Positions 18,556 through 26,506 of a stretch of DNA of 64,000 bases are shown one piece after another (the first letter of the stretch is position 1; the number at the start of each line of letters is the position of its first letter). The notes under the pieces are model-generated. The model was given only the letters and a program-made list of their open reading frames with translations, was not told where the DNA came from and made no database searches. A program made the position numbers and the translations under genes. The stretch covers positions 1 through 64,000 of the forward strand of contig JANQFX010000120.1 in the NCBI GenBank assembly GCA_028277725.1. The letters are read 5' to 3'. Source of the stretch: Thiohalocapsa sp. Its GTDB lineage: Bacteria > Pseudomonadota > Gammaproteobacteria > Chromatiales > Chromatiaceae.

Positions 18556-19503
18556 ATGATGGATTTGGAGAGAGAAGAGATTGGAGTTTCGTGTGTTGTC
18601 GTCACTCGCAATCGGCGTTCGTTGGTTGAGCGCTGTCTTGTGGGCTTGCTGCGGCAAACGCGATCCCCAGACTCCATAATCGTGCTCGATAATGGATCGA
18701 CGGATGACACACCCTCGCTGTTCCATACAGGTCGCTTCGCCGCCGATCCTCGCATTGATTATGTGCGCCTTGAGGGCAATAGCGGCGGTGCCGGCGGCTT
18801 TCACGCCGGCATCGCCCGTGCAATGGAGCAGGACTGTGACTGGATCTGGGTGATGGACGACGACGGCTGTCCCGCGCCGGATGCCTTGAAGCGGCTGATG
18901 GCGGTGGACCCGGACCCGATGGCGATTCATGCCGCGGTTGCGCTGGTCGACTCGGGGGATGAGCGCGAGTTGGTGTGGCCCTCGGTTCCAGTGGGCGGTG
19001 ACGATCAGGGGAAGTCGCTGATGCGGGTGGATGAGCTGACGGGGCCGGTGGTGCCGGTGGTGAATGCGCCGTTCATCGGCATGCTGTTCCATCGCCGGCT
19101 GATCGAGCGGATCGGTCTTCCGGACAAGGAGTTCTTCGTCAGCTTCGAGGACGGCGAACTGTGCGCCCGCGCCTGGGCGCAGGCTGGCGGGGTGCGTCTG
19201 GTGCCGGCGGCTGTGATGCGGCATCCACGCATCGAACGCCGTTGTTTCAAAGCCGGGCGTCGGCGCCTCTGCGTGATTGAGCTTGCTCCTTGGCGGCGGT
19301 ACTACGACACCCGCAATCGGCTGGTGATCGCCAAGCGGCACCTCGGCTGGCGGCTGTGGACGGAGGCGCTGCTGGGGACGCTGGTGCGCTGGTTGGTGAC
19401 GCTGGTTGTGCAGCCGAATCGCGCGGCACAGTCGGCGGCCTTCGCGCGCGGGATCTTGGATGGGCTGACCGAGCGATTGGGGATGCGTTGGGCGCCGCCT
19501 TGA
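18556..19503 (+). CDS. glycosyltransferase, GT2, GlfT2-like galactofuranosyltransferase
   Basis: A 315-residue GT2 enzyme. CVVVTRNRRSLVERCL, VLDNGSTDDTPSLF and then GNSGGAGGFHAGIARA with DWIWVMDDDGCPAP match the galactofuranosyltransferase group (GlfT2/WbbI-like), in which the GAGGF motif and the extended D-D-D metal site are diagnostic. Residues 140-250 include GMLFHRRLIERIGLPD and FFVSFEDGELCAR with the catalytic Asp/Glu region. UDP-galactofuranose would be made by the UGM encoded at 22257-23702. From about codon 70 on, the gene is distinctly GC-richer than the preceding one. Confidence 0.8.
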   Translation: MMDLEREEIGVSCVVVTRNRRSLVERCLVGLLRQTRSPDSIIVLDNGSTDDTPSLFHTGRFAADPRIDYVRLEGNSGGAGGFHAGIARAMEQDCDWIWVMDDDGCPAPDALKRLMAVDPDPMAIHAAVALVDSGDERELVWPSVPVGGDDQGKSLMRVDELTGPVVPVVNAPFIGMLFHRRLIERIGLPDKEFFVSFEDGELCARAWAQAGGVRLVPAAVMRHPRIERRCFKAGRRRLCVIELAPWRRYYDTRNRLVIAKRHLGWRLWTEALLGTLVRWLVTLVVQPNRAAQSAAFARGILDGLTERLGMRWAPP

Positions 19504-19798
19504 GATTGGGCCGGCATCGGAGGGTACGCAGTGCTGAGTCGTTGCCTTCGCGGCGGCGCCCGGTTGCCATTATGGTTGAGCCCACCCATGATGTAGGGCA
19601 CCTCGACTAACTCGAGGTGCCTGTTCGGGGCAGGATGCCCCGCCATTTTTCAAGCGCCCAAGCGCTTGAAAAATGAAGCGAAGCGGAAACCGCGTCTTCG
19701 CTTCGCGTCTTGAAGAATTGCCAGGACGGCAATTCTTCAAGGTCCCCTGTAGTCGAGCATTGCTAGAACGACACCAATTGCTATTAACGACCTGTGCA
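19504..19798. other. intergenic with palindrome cluster
   Basis: Holds the hairpin cluster described separately and no gene. It ends the long plus-strand polysaccharide unit. Confidence 0.6.
19596..19746. repeat. cluster of five consecutive hairpins, REP-like
   Basis: Five inverted repeats follow each other: 19598-19620 (gcacctcga/tcgaggtgc), 19626-19642 (cggggca/tgccccg), 19645-19674 (arms tttttcaagcgc/gcgcttgaaaaa), about 19675-19713 (gaagcgaag/cttcgcttc) and 19709-19741 (cttgaagaattgcc/ggcaattcttcaag). The first two hairpins and the last bases recur at 33103-33170, where the middle part is missing. It may act as a terminator, mRNA stabiliser or a non-autonomous mobile repeat. Confidence 0.8.
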
Positions 19799-19851
19799 AT
19801 GGCGGCTGAATCCCTGAAGAATTCGATCAAGCGCGATCTCTCCCAGCGCTG

Positions 19852-20457
19852 TTGCGTGAGGATCCGGTGTTTCGCGACGAGATCCTGACGTTGACGCGCC
19901 AGCATCACCCCACGCGCGGCGAGACTGAGGACTGGTTCCATGCCTTGCTGGGCGAGCTGCAGCGCGATCGTGAGGAGCAGAGCCGCAAGTGGGAGGAGAG
20001 CAATCGACATTTCGACCGGGTCCATGAGGAAATCATGGCGCAGGCCAAGAAATTCGATCGCGGCAGCGGTGCATTGGGTGCCCGCTGGGGTATTCAGTCC
20101 GAGAAGGCATTTCGCAAAGCCTTGGCCGGGATCCTTGAGGACAGCTTTGGTGTGCAGGTGCTCAACGTCAGCGAATTCGATGACGAGGGCGGGGGCTTCG
20201 GCCGCCCGGAGCAGATTGAGCTCGACATCATTATCAAGAACGGACTGCTGCTGATCTGCGAGCTGAAGACCTCCATTGACAAGGCGGGGATGTACATCCT
20301 CGAGCGTAAGGCCCGATTCTATGAGGCGCGTCACCAGCGCAAGGCCGCGCGGCTGATCGTGATCTCGCCGATGGTGGATGCGCGGGCGCGCAAGGTCGCC
20401 GAGCAACTGGGCATCGAGATCTATCACGACTCCACCGACGTAACGTCGCTTGAATGA
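19852..20457 (+). CDS. DUF3782-type PD-(D/E)XK nuclease-like protein, N-terminus frameshifted
   Basis: A 201-residue frame from TTG. The first half is helical and charged (coiled-coil-like, REEQSRKWEESNRHFDRV). The second half has GIQSEKAFRKALAGI, then EQIELDIIIKNGLLLICELK, which is the acidic-x-Glu-x-Lys core of a PD-(D/E)XK fold, and IYHDSTD at the end. This matches the DUF3782 family, common in Chromatiaceae and cyanobacteria; the function is unknown. An ATG at 19799 starts MAAESLKNSIKRDL, which is how such proteins usually begin, but it is in another frame: about two extra bases near 19837-19845 break the join. The protein may be translated from the internal TTG or not at all. Confidence 0.7.
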   Translation: MREDPVFRDEILTLTRQHHPTRGETEDWFHALLGELQRDREEQSRKWEESNRHFDRVHEEIMAQAKKFDRGSGALGARWGIQSEKAFRKALAGILEDSFGVQVLNVSEFDDEGGGFGRPEQIELDIIIKNGLLLICELKTSIDKAGMYILERKARFYEARHQRKAARLIVISPMVDARARKVAEQLGIEIYHDSTDVTSLE

Positions 20458-20569
20458 CGAGACCTGGCTGGGCTCGTCGGTGATGGGCATCCTCGGCTGG
20501 GTCGAGCCTATCGCATAGCCGCGAGGGCCATTGTGCGTCACGGCGGAGTTGATTGGAGCTGTTTGTGTT

Positions 20570-21682
20570 ATGCGAATCGGTGTCCTTTGGAAACGCCGCT
20601 ACATGGGGCATGACGTTATCGACGATCGTTATGCGCGGTTGTATCAATTCCCATGCGGATTGGCGGCGCTGGGGCACTCGGTGCGGGTGCTCTGTCTGGC
20701 GTACCGCCAGACGGCTGCGGTGCGACGTGTCGATCCGGTCGCGGTGCCGGGTGAGCTGATCTGGCAGGGATACGATCTCGGCCCCTTCGGCGTCGCGGGC
20801 TTTCCTAGCTATCGGTGCTCGGTGATCGAGGAGCTGCGCGCCTTCGCGCCCGATCTGCTGCTCGGTGGCTCCGATGCCCTGCATGTGGTGCTGACCCGGT
20901 CTTTCGCTCGACGCTTGTCGATTCCCTATGTCATCGACCTGTATGACAATTTCGAGAGCTTCGGTCTGACCAGGCTGCCCGGGCTGCGGCCGGCCTACCG
21001 GCGGGCGCTGCGCGGGGCGAGTGCCATCAGTGCCGTCAGCGCTCCGCTCGCGGACTTTATCAGGGATCTCGCGCCGGGCGTGCCGGTGATCACCCTGGAG
21101 AGTACGATCGATCCGGGATGCTTCTTGCCGATGGACCGGCCGGTTGCGCGCAGGGAGCTCGGGCTGCCTGCGAGCGGACGGCTGGTGGGGGTCTGCGGTG
21201 GCCTCGACCGAGGGCGCGGTATCGGTCATGTGTATCGAGCGTTCGAGGCACTGGCCGCCTCGGACCCGAGCCTGCATCTGGTGCTCGCCGGCGTCCCGGA
21301 TCGGCGCGCGCCGCCACCTGCGCATCCGCGCGTGCATCGGGTTGGCCGGGTCGCGCATGATCGGATGCCAGGCTTCTACAGCGCGCTCGATCTGGCGCTG
21401 GTGCCGATGTTGGACACGCCCTTCGGCCGCTATGCCTTTCCACAGAAGCTATACGAGATCCTGGGCTGCCGGACGCCGATCCTGGCCGCCCGGGTGGGCG
21501 CCTTGGCACGGACGCTTGCGGCCTATCCCGCCTGTCTCTACAAGCCGGACGATACGGTGGAGCTGCGGCAGCGGATGCAAGATCAGCTCATGGCGCCTGT
21601 GATCCCGGAGGTCGAGATCCCGAGCTGGCGTGAGCAGGCGGCGCGGCTGGAGGGGTTGCTGGCGGAGGTGGCTGAGGGTTGA
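20570..21682 (+). CDS. glycosyltransferase, GT4 family
   Basis: A 370-residue GT-B glycosyltransferase. N-terminal MRIGVLWKRRYMGHDVI begins with the first beta strand; IPYVIDLYDNFESFG and ISAVSAPLADFIRD are typical of GT4 acceptor domains. The C-terminal domain shows GRLVGVCGGLDRGRG and AFPQKLYEILGCRTPILA, where the Glu of KLYEILGCR corresponds to the second Glu of the E-x7-E motif. The ATG at 20570 is preferred (GGAG about eleven bases upstream). It is the last plus-strand glycosylation gene of this locus and lies near the UGM, so it may share the glycan. Confidence 0.83.
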   Translation: MRIGVLWKRRYMGHDVIDDRYARLYQFPCGLAALGHSVRVLCLAYRQTAAVRRVDPVAVPGELIWQGYDLGPFGVAGFPSYRCSVIEELRAFAPDLLLGGSDALHVVLTRSFARRLSIPYVIDLYDNFESFGLTRLPGLRPAYRRALRGASAISAVSAPLADFIRDLAPGVPVITLESTIDPGCFLPMDRPVARRELGLPASGRLVGVCGGLDRGRGIGHVYRAFEALAASDPSLHLVLAGVPDRRAPPPAHPRVHRVGRVAHDRMPGFYSALDLALVPMLDTPFGRYAFPQKLYEILGCRTPILAARVGALARTLAAYPACLYKPDDTVELRQRMQDQLMAPVIPEVEIPSWREQAARLEGLLAEVAEG

Positions 21683-21953
21683 TATGTGCCGCGCCATTCA
21701 GGCCGCAAGTGCCGAATCGCTGGTCTCGATCCGCGCTTGTTGCCGACCATTCCGGGAGGGAATCACAGTGGGGCGCTCGTTGACCTGACGAGTCGGTCGT
21801 CGCTGAAGCAGGCATCGCCGGCATTGGTGAGTCGACCTTAGGGTCGATGGGACGATACACACGAAGAAGGTAGCGGGTGGGTGGGGTCGTGGCAATGCTT
21901 GGCCAGCCTAGCCAACTTGTCTACGATGAAGGGATCAACGTGGAGGCCCTATC
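21683..21953. other. intergenic, no gene seen
   Basis: 271 bases upstream of a Phd/YefM-type antitoxin gene. It could carry the antitoxin promoter and operator, but I see no clear palindrome. Confidence 0.3.
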
Positions 21954-22190
21954 ATGCAAGTCGATCTGCTCGAAGCCAAGAATCAACTCTCGAAGTTGGT
22001 GAAAGCGACCGTCGCTGGCGAGGAGGTCATCATCGCCAATCACGGCGAGGCCCAGGTCAGGCTGGTTCCATGCGTGGCCGCCCCGGGTCTGCGCCATTGG
22101 GGGGCATTGGCTGGGCAGTTCGGTGATCTGGATGTCGCCTTCGGCGAATCGGCGGATGCGGGAGTCGCCAAGCTCTTCAACGGTGCATGA
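21954..22190 (+). CDS. Phd/YefM-type antitoxin
   Basis: A 78-residue antitoxin. MQVDLLEAKNQLSKLV and AGEEVIIANHGEAQVRLVP are the conserved DNA-binding dimer region of the Phd/YefM family. The C-terminal part (FGDLDVAFGESADAG) is the usual toxin-wrapping tail. GGAGG lies seven bases before the ATG. The TGA overlaps the ATG of a PIN toxin frame that is truncated, so the antitoxin is now an orphan. It probably represses its own promoter. Confidence 0.85.
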   Translation: MQVDLLEAKNQLSKLVKATVAGEEVIIANHGEAQVRLVPCVAAPGLRHWGALAGQFGDLDVAFGESADAGVAKLFNGA

Positions 22191-22270
22191 AACTGCTGCT
22201 CGATACCCAAATAGTGCTCTCCGCCGATGCCGTCTGGAGCGAGTACGAGGTGGCGCTCAGGCGGCCGTAG
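22187..22270 (+). pseudogene. PIN-domain (VapC-like) toxin remnant
   Basis: Only 27 codons: the start MKLLLDTQIVL is the first strand of a PIN ribonuclease with its first catalytic Asp. It jumps directly to SADAVWSEYEVALRR, which resembles a later segment, and then meets a stop. The central region with the remaining acidic residues is deleted. It overlaps the 3' end of the UGM gene on the other strand, so the deletion and the arrival of that gene may be one event. Confidence 0.7.
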
Positions 22271-23702
22271 GCGTCGGTCTTCCGGCTTCTTTCCACTCCG
22301 GATAAGGCCATGTATTGAAGCGCCCGTTGACAAGGTCGGGCCGTAGTAGGGTCAGCTCCTCGCGCCCGTTCACCAGTCGTTCGGCGATCTCGACGCCCTG
22401 CATTAGCGAGTGGTCCTGATTGCTCACCTCGTACTTCCAGGCGCCGAAGCGTCCGCGTGAGTAGATGTCACGCGCTTCGAGTGCGGGCAGGACCTCGCGC
22501 AGGATGGCGTCGCGCTCGACCGATGGGGTTGGATAGCCGTGGTGGAGGCGCCGGTGCCAGCGGCTGATGATCGCATCCTGCTCGTCGATCAGGCGCGTGG
22601 CGCGCATGCCGCGGATGACGTCCTCGACCACGGACTGCTCATCCACCGCCTTGCAGGAGCTCTCCGATACTTCGGCCATGAGCGACCAGGTGGCGCCGGG
22701 TTCGGGGACGTTATTTGGGCTGTAATTGCTGAAGACGGTGACCCGATAGAAGGGGCAGTCGTCCTCCGGGAAATACATCCAGCACTTGGTGCGCAGTGCT
22801 TCGGGCGGCTGGCCGCGCAGGCCGATGCCGACCACATGGACGCTGGAGTATTTCAGTCGGTCGGTTTGCTCGATCAGGTCTGGATCACTGATCAACTGGC
22901 AGAGACGGTCGAGCGGGATGGTGCTGATGAGCCGGTCGTAGCCGAAGCGGGCGCCGCTGGCCGTGGTGACCTGGCGATGTGCTGCATCGAGCGCGACGAT
23001 GCCGTCGCCGAAGTGCTTGTTCTGCCGCGGAATGCGCGCGGCCAGGCGGCTCCAGATCGCACCGGTGCCACCGCGCAAGGGGAAGCGAAAGGTGTTGTTG
23101 GGCCCCCAGCTCGGGTTGTCCTCGCCGAGACAGATGGATTTGAGCACGGTACGCAGGTCCGGAACCGCGACCCGTTCGCCGACCCAATGCGCGTTCATCA
23201 TCGCCGGCGGATAGGCCCAAACCTTGAAGTTGTAAGGCAGCAGGAAGATGTCGGCGATGCCTTGGCCGAAGGTCTTCAGGATCCATTGCTCGAAGTCCGC
23301 CGGACGCCCCTCGGCGCTGCCTTCCGCTGCCGCCATCAACCCCTGTACGCATTGCCACATCTCCGGGCCCGGAAGGCGGTGCAGGTTGTACTGGAACGGG
23401 TAGGGCACGAAGCGCTCGCGCATCCAGATCCAACTCTCGCGCTGATGCGTGATCCAGCCCTCCCGCCCGAGCGCCAGTTCCATGTAGCGGTCGAACGCCT
23501 GGTAGTGCGAGAACTGGACATGGCCGCCCAGATCCCAGGTGAAGCCGCGTGCATCGACGAAGGACGCGGCGAGACCGCCGGCGGTCGGCTCGGTGTCGAT
23601 CAAGCGGAAGCTCTGTCGGTCGAGCTCCAGCAAGCGTAACGCGGCGCCCAGCCCGGTCGGGCCGGCGCCGAGGATGAGCAAGGGGAGGTGTTCGATCGTC
23701 AT
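22257..23702 (-). CDS. glf: UDP-galactopyranose mutase, eukaryotic type
   Basis: Flavoenzyme converting UDP-galactopyranose to UDP-galactofuranose, 481 residues, longer than bacterial Glf (about 370-390). The FAD motif LGAGPTGLGAA is at 11-21 and GGHVQFSHY at 59-67. VPYPFQYNL (99-107), GIADIFLLPYNFKVWA (148-163), GERVAVP (175-181), FRFPLRGGTG (205-214), CWMYFPEDDCPFYR (307-320), HHGYPTPSVER (387-397) and SRGRFGAWKYEVSNQDH (415-431) all correspond to conserved blocks of Aspergillus-type UGM, including the Arg, Tyr and Asn residues that hold the substrate. It lies on the strand opposite to the polysaccharide locus, downstream of the left pseudopilin pair with an 89-base gap. A GlfT2-like transferase lies at 18556. 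Confidence 0.88.
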   Translation of the reverse strand: MTIEHLPLLILGAGPTGLGAALRLLELDRQSFRLIDTEPTAGGLAASFVDARGFTWDLGGHVQFSHYQAFDRYMELALGREGWITHQRESWIWMRERFVPYPFQYNLHRLPGPEMWQCVQGLMAAAEGSAEGRPADFEQWILKTFGQGIADIFLLPYNFKVWAYPPAMMNAHWVGERVAVPDLRTVLKSICLGEDNPSWGPNNTFRFPLRGGTGAIWSRLAARIPRQNKHFGDGIVALDAAHRQVTTASGARFGYDRLISTIPLDRLCQLISDPDLIEQTDRLKYSSVHVVGIGLRGQPPEALRTKCWMYFPEDDCPFYRVTVFSNYSPNNVPEPGATWSLMAEVSESSCKAVDEQSVVEDVIRGMRATRLIDEQDAIISRWHRRLHHGYPTPSVERDAILREVLPALEARDIYSRGRFGAWKYEVSNQDHSLMQGVEIAERLVNGREELTLLRPDLVNGRFNTWPYPEWKEAGRPTPTAA

Positions 23703-23791
23703 TGCGATGCCGTCTTGGAAGCCGTACTGCTGGGCAAGCCGGGCAGCTTAGGGGAAAACCGGCCGATGAATCACTTTTTCGTTCGATCGGT

Positions 23792-24622
23792 TTACAAGCT
23801 GAAGCGCTCAAGTGCGCGGCGCGGGTACACCGTGGTGGTCCAGGTGGCAAGCGCGGTCGCCCGCGTACAATCAGCGCCGTCGACCTCTCGCAAGCTGAGG
23901 GACAGGCGGCCGATGGGCAGGCCGTCATCGAACTGGAACCAGTACTCGCCGGGTGCTTGCGGTGCCGGGAAGGTGGACGCGGACGCAACGGTGATCGGCT
24001 CGCCATGGCGAATATGGGTCGCGGTCAAGCAGATGCCTTGCAACGGGCTGGTCGGTGGCGGTGGACTGGTCAATGTGATCCCCACGGCGTCTCGGATCAG
24101 ATGATCGGCCTGTTGGATGCTGACCATCTGATCGACCGCGGGGCCCTCCCCACCCAAGGCGTCATCGGCGCCGAGCGAGACGATGCGACCGGACCCCGAA
24201 TCGTACTGCCATGGGTTGCCCCAGCCGTCCTGCTTCGCGTCGCGCGCCGAAATGTAGGGTCCACGCCAGCCCACGCTGCGCCCTAGGGCGGGGTCGAAGC
24301 CCGCGGGGCAGCTCTGATTGCCGTCGCGGGTAGGGTCGCAGTCCGCGGGCTCTTCGTAGAGCTCGGAGAGATCCACGGGTGGGCGACCCATGTCGTGGAC
24401 GAAGCCGAACAAGTCCGGCTGGCCGTTGCTGGTGCGGCTGTCGTCACCGACGATCGCGTATTGCAACCGTTGCAGACGATCGCGGCTGGTCTCGTAGCGC
24501 TGCTGATCCGTGACCTGGACCAAATGCTCGGTCGCCAGGTTGGCGACCAGCGCCAGCACTGCAATGACCACCACCAGTTCGAGTAGCGTGAAACCACGTG
24601 ACGCAGAGAGTCTCCGGCGCAT
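23792..24622 (-). CDS. type IV pilin-like pseudopilin, left copy B
   Basis: A 276-residue prepilin. The leader MRRRLSASRG is followed by FTLLELVVVIAVLAL with the conserved Glu5, the prepilin peptidase/methylation site and membrane helix. The periplasmic part has LQYAIVGDD, FVHDMGRPPVDL and VGWRGPYI, then DGWGNPWQY. The same motif order occurs in the pseudopilin at 31688, which is its paralogue. The ATG overlaps the stop of the preceding pseudopilin gene (TGATG). It probably forms a minor subunit of a type IV pilus/T2SS-like fibre. The remaining 100 C-terminal residues have no known domain. Confidence 0.85.
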   Translation of the reverse strand: MRRRLSASRGFTLLELVVVIAVLALVANLATEHLVQVTDQQRYETSRDRLQRLQYAIVGDDSRTSNGQPDLFGFVHDMGRPPVDLSELYEEPADCDPTRDGNQSCPAGFDPALGRSVGWRGPYISARDAKQDGWGNPWQYDSGSGRIVSLGADDALGGEGPAVDQMVSIQQADHLIRDAVGITLTSPPPPTSPLQGICLTATHIRHGEPITVASASTFPAPQAPGEYWFQFDDGLPIGRLSLSLREVDGADCTRATALATWTTTVYPRRALERFSL

Positions 24623-25503
24623 CAGTTCTTCTCCAGTACCAAGACGAGGTCGTCTCCGCTGCCGTGGTCGTCCCGGCTGTTGGGCCCCGGGCTGCGGAGG
24701 ATCACGCACGTGCTGTCGGCGCCTGAGCAGTCTTCATGCTCGGCGTGCCAGAAGTCGGTCTCGTACAGATAGGGTGCACTAGCGTAGGTCTTGAGCCTGT
24801 AACGGCCGACGTCCGGGTCCTTCGCGACTACGCAATAACGGCGCGCGGGGCGTCGCTCGACCTCCCACTGGAACGGATCGGTGATGCCGGCGAGGGCGCT
24901 GGACACGGCGGTTCCGCCCGGCCCGGCGCCGTCGCTCAACGCGCCGATACGCCCCTGCGAGAGGCCCGCGCAGGCGTCGCCTGCCGACGAGTCCCCACCG
25001 GCCGGGAGGAACAGGCTGCGCGAGGACGGCTCAAGATAGGGGCCATGCCAGCCGCGCGCGGCGTCCATGTTCCAGGGCATCAGGGGCGCTGGCTGCGATT
25101 CGCCGTCGCCCAGTCGGACCGCAATAGGCGGCCACTGGGGCTCGTTGAACAGCCAGGTGAAATTGGCCGCCGAGAACCAGGTCTCCCGTAGCCAGGCCCG
25201 ACCGTCCTCGCCCCACCCCGATGCGTCCTCGGCCAAGGCATCCGCGGTGGGCGCCTGCATGGCCTCCGGGGCGAAAGGTCCGGTCAAAGGATAGTAGCCG
25301 GTGTCGGCGCGAAAACGCTGAATGGCACTGGCGATACGGTCCATTTTTACCTGTGCCAGCTTCACCTGCGCGTCCCGCTCGTAGCTGTCGACGCGAATCG
25401 ACGTCAACCCCGCCAAGGCCGCGAGGATCGAGACCACCACGAGCAATTCCAGCAGCGTGAACCCGGAGGACGAGGCACGGCGCCACTGCGAGGTCGAGTG
25501 CAT
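24622..25503 (-). CDS. type IV pilin-like pseudopilin, left copy A
   Basis: A 293-residue prepilin. The leader of 13 residues ends SSSG, then FTLLELLVVVSILAAL with Glu5. The body contains MDRIASAIQRFRADTGYYP, a GspG-like feature, followed by FSAANFTWLFNEP and RGWHGPYLEP. This arrangement is repeated in the pseudopilin at 29948. The ATG at 25503 lies inside the end of the broken ATPase gene; a GTG at 25533 is possible. Several Asp residues near the C-terminus (GSGDDLVLVL) may bind calcium, as in GspG. It is likely cotranscribed with 23792-24622. Confidence 0.85.
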   Translation of the reverse strand: MHSTSQWRRASSSGFTLLELLVVVSILAALAGLTSIRVDSYERDAQVKLAQVKMDRIASAIQRFRADTGYYPLTGPFAPEAMQAPTADALAEDASGWGEDGRAWLRETWFSAANFTWLFNEPQWPPIAVRLGDGESQPAPLMPWNMDAARGWHGPYLEPSSRSLFLPAGGDSSAGDACAGLSQGRIGALSDGAGPGGTAVSSALAGITDPFQWEVERRPARRYCVVAKDPDVGRYRLKTYASAPYLYETDFWHAEHEDCSGADSTCVILRSPGPNSRDDHGSGDDLVLVLEKN

Positions 25504-25513
25504 CGGCCTGGTG

Positions 25514-26205
25514 TCAATCCGCACGGTCGTCACCCCCCGTGGAGTCCGTGACCAGCTGGCTGAGCTCGAGGGTATCCGGCAGCAGCTGGAACACGCCGAG
25601 CCGGCCGCGGTAGCCGGTCGGTAAGTCCTTGGTGCCCCGGGCGCGATAGATCTGTACGCCCGCGAGTTGCTCCGGTGTGTAAACGAGCCGCCTGATCTGA
25701 TCCACCGGCATCTCGATGGGGTAGCGACTGTCCGGGTCCAATCGCCGTAACAGGCGCTGACTGATCACGAGCCGCAACGTGGAGGCGAGGTTGTGGTTGT
25801 CGGCGCCGAGGTTGCGCAGCCGCGCGACGGCACCGATGGCGTCGTTGGAGTGCAGGGTGCTGAGCACCAGGTGGCCGGTGTGGGCGGCATTGATGGCGGT
25901 GTCCAGGGTCACCTTGTCGCGCATCTCGCCCAGCATGATGATGTCCGGGTCCTGGCGTAGGATATTCACGGCGAGCTTCTCGCTCGCAGGCCTTGCATGA
26001 CCCCATCGACTCGGATGCGAATCCGCATATGCTCCGAGAACAGCTCGAAGTGGACGTCCGACGCCCGGTGGCGGACCGCCTCCAGCAGGACCAGATTCAT
26101 CAACAGGGGCGCCGGCGTGTCGGGCTCCAGGTCGACGGGCTCATCGACAATGGACAGCGCCCGCTGGTCGCCCTGGGAAAAGGTCAAACTCTGCGGGTCG
26201 ACATC
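25514..26205 (-). pseudogene. GspE/PilB-type assembly ATPase with internal deletion
   Basis: Two frames of one secretion ATPase. The upstream frame (26205-25993) reads VDEPVDLEPDTPAP and ASDVHFELFSEHMRIRIRVDG, the N2 region before the nucleotide site. The downstream frame (to 25514) resumes at NILRQDPDIIMLGEMRD, with HTGHLVLSTLHSNDA, ISQRLLRRLDP and a C-terminus. About 170 residues that contain Walker A and the Asp box are missing, and the two parts are out of frame at the junction near 25970-25993. It cannot hydrolyse ATP. It is in the operon of the left pseudopilins, whose ATPase must therefore come from elsewhere. Confidence 0.85.
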
Positions 26206-26215
26206 GAATGGCCGG

Positions 26216-26318
26216 CAACACGAGCGTCGCCTCGGCGATGATCGCCGACCGGCCGACCAATCGACGCATGCGGTTGTCGATGGAATCGGAGCGGTTATCG
26301 CCGAGGAAGAAGTGCTAA
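26216..26318 (-). pseudogene. possible S26 signal peptidase I fragment
   Basis: In one minus-strand frame the sequence reads HFFLGDNRSDSIDNRMRRLV and then GRSAIIAEATLVL. The GDNR-x2-S-x-D-x-R box is typical of the C-terminal region of S26 signal peptidases (LepB, TraF). It is preceded at once by a stop and has no catalytic Ser/Lys region. It could be a scar of an insertion or deletion next to the broken ATPase. A chance match is possible as the stretch is short. Confidence 0.35.
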
Positions 26319-26506
26319 GCGGGTACTGAAAGCCGAGAACCAGCGCAACGACGCCGATCCGCGACGCTGCCGGGAACAGCAGCGGTCGCTGAACACACAG
26401 ATTGGCGATCGGCGCGCGCGCAGGGGCGACGGCAGCAGACAGTGCCGCCACTCGCCAGCATAAGGACGCGGTTCCGGGTCAGTGGCCAGGGTGGTGCGGG
26501 CGAGCT

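Noticed and set aside
19596-19746. Possible CRISPR array or integron-like site
   Set aside because: The hairpins differ from each other, no equal spacers are present and no cas or integrase gene is nearby.
22539-23639. 366-codon plus-strand open frame opposite glf
   Set aside because: It is a GC-rich antisense shadow of a clearly conserved protein and has no family features.
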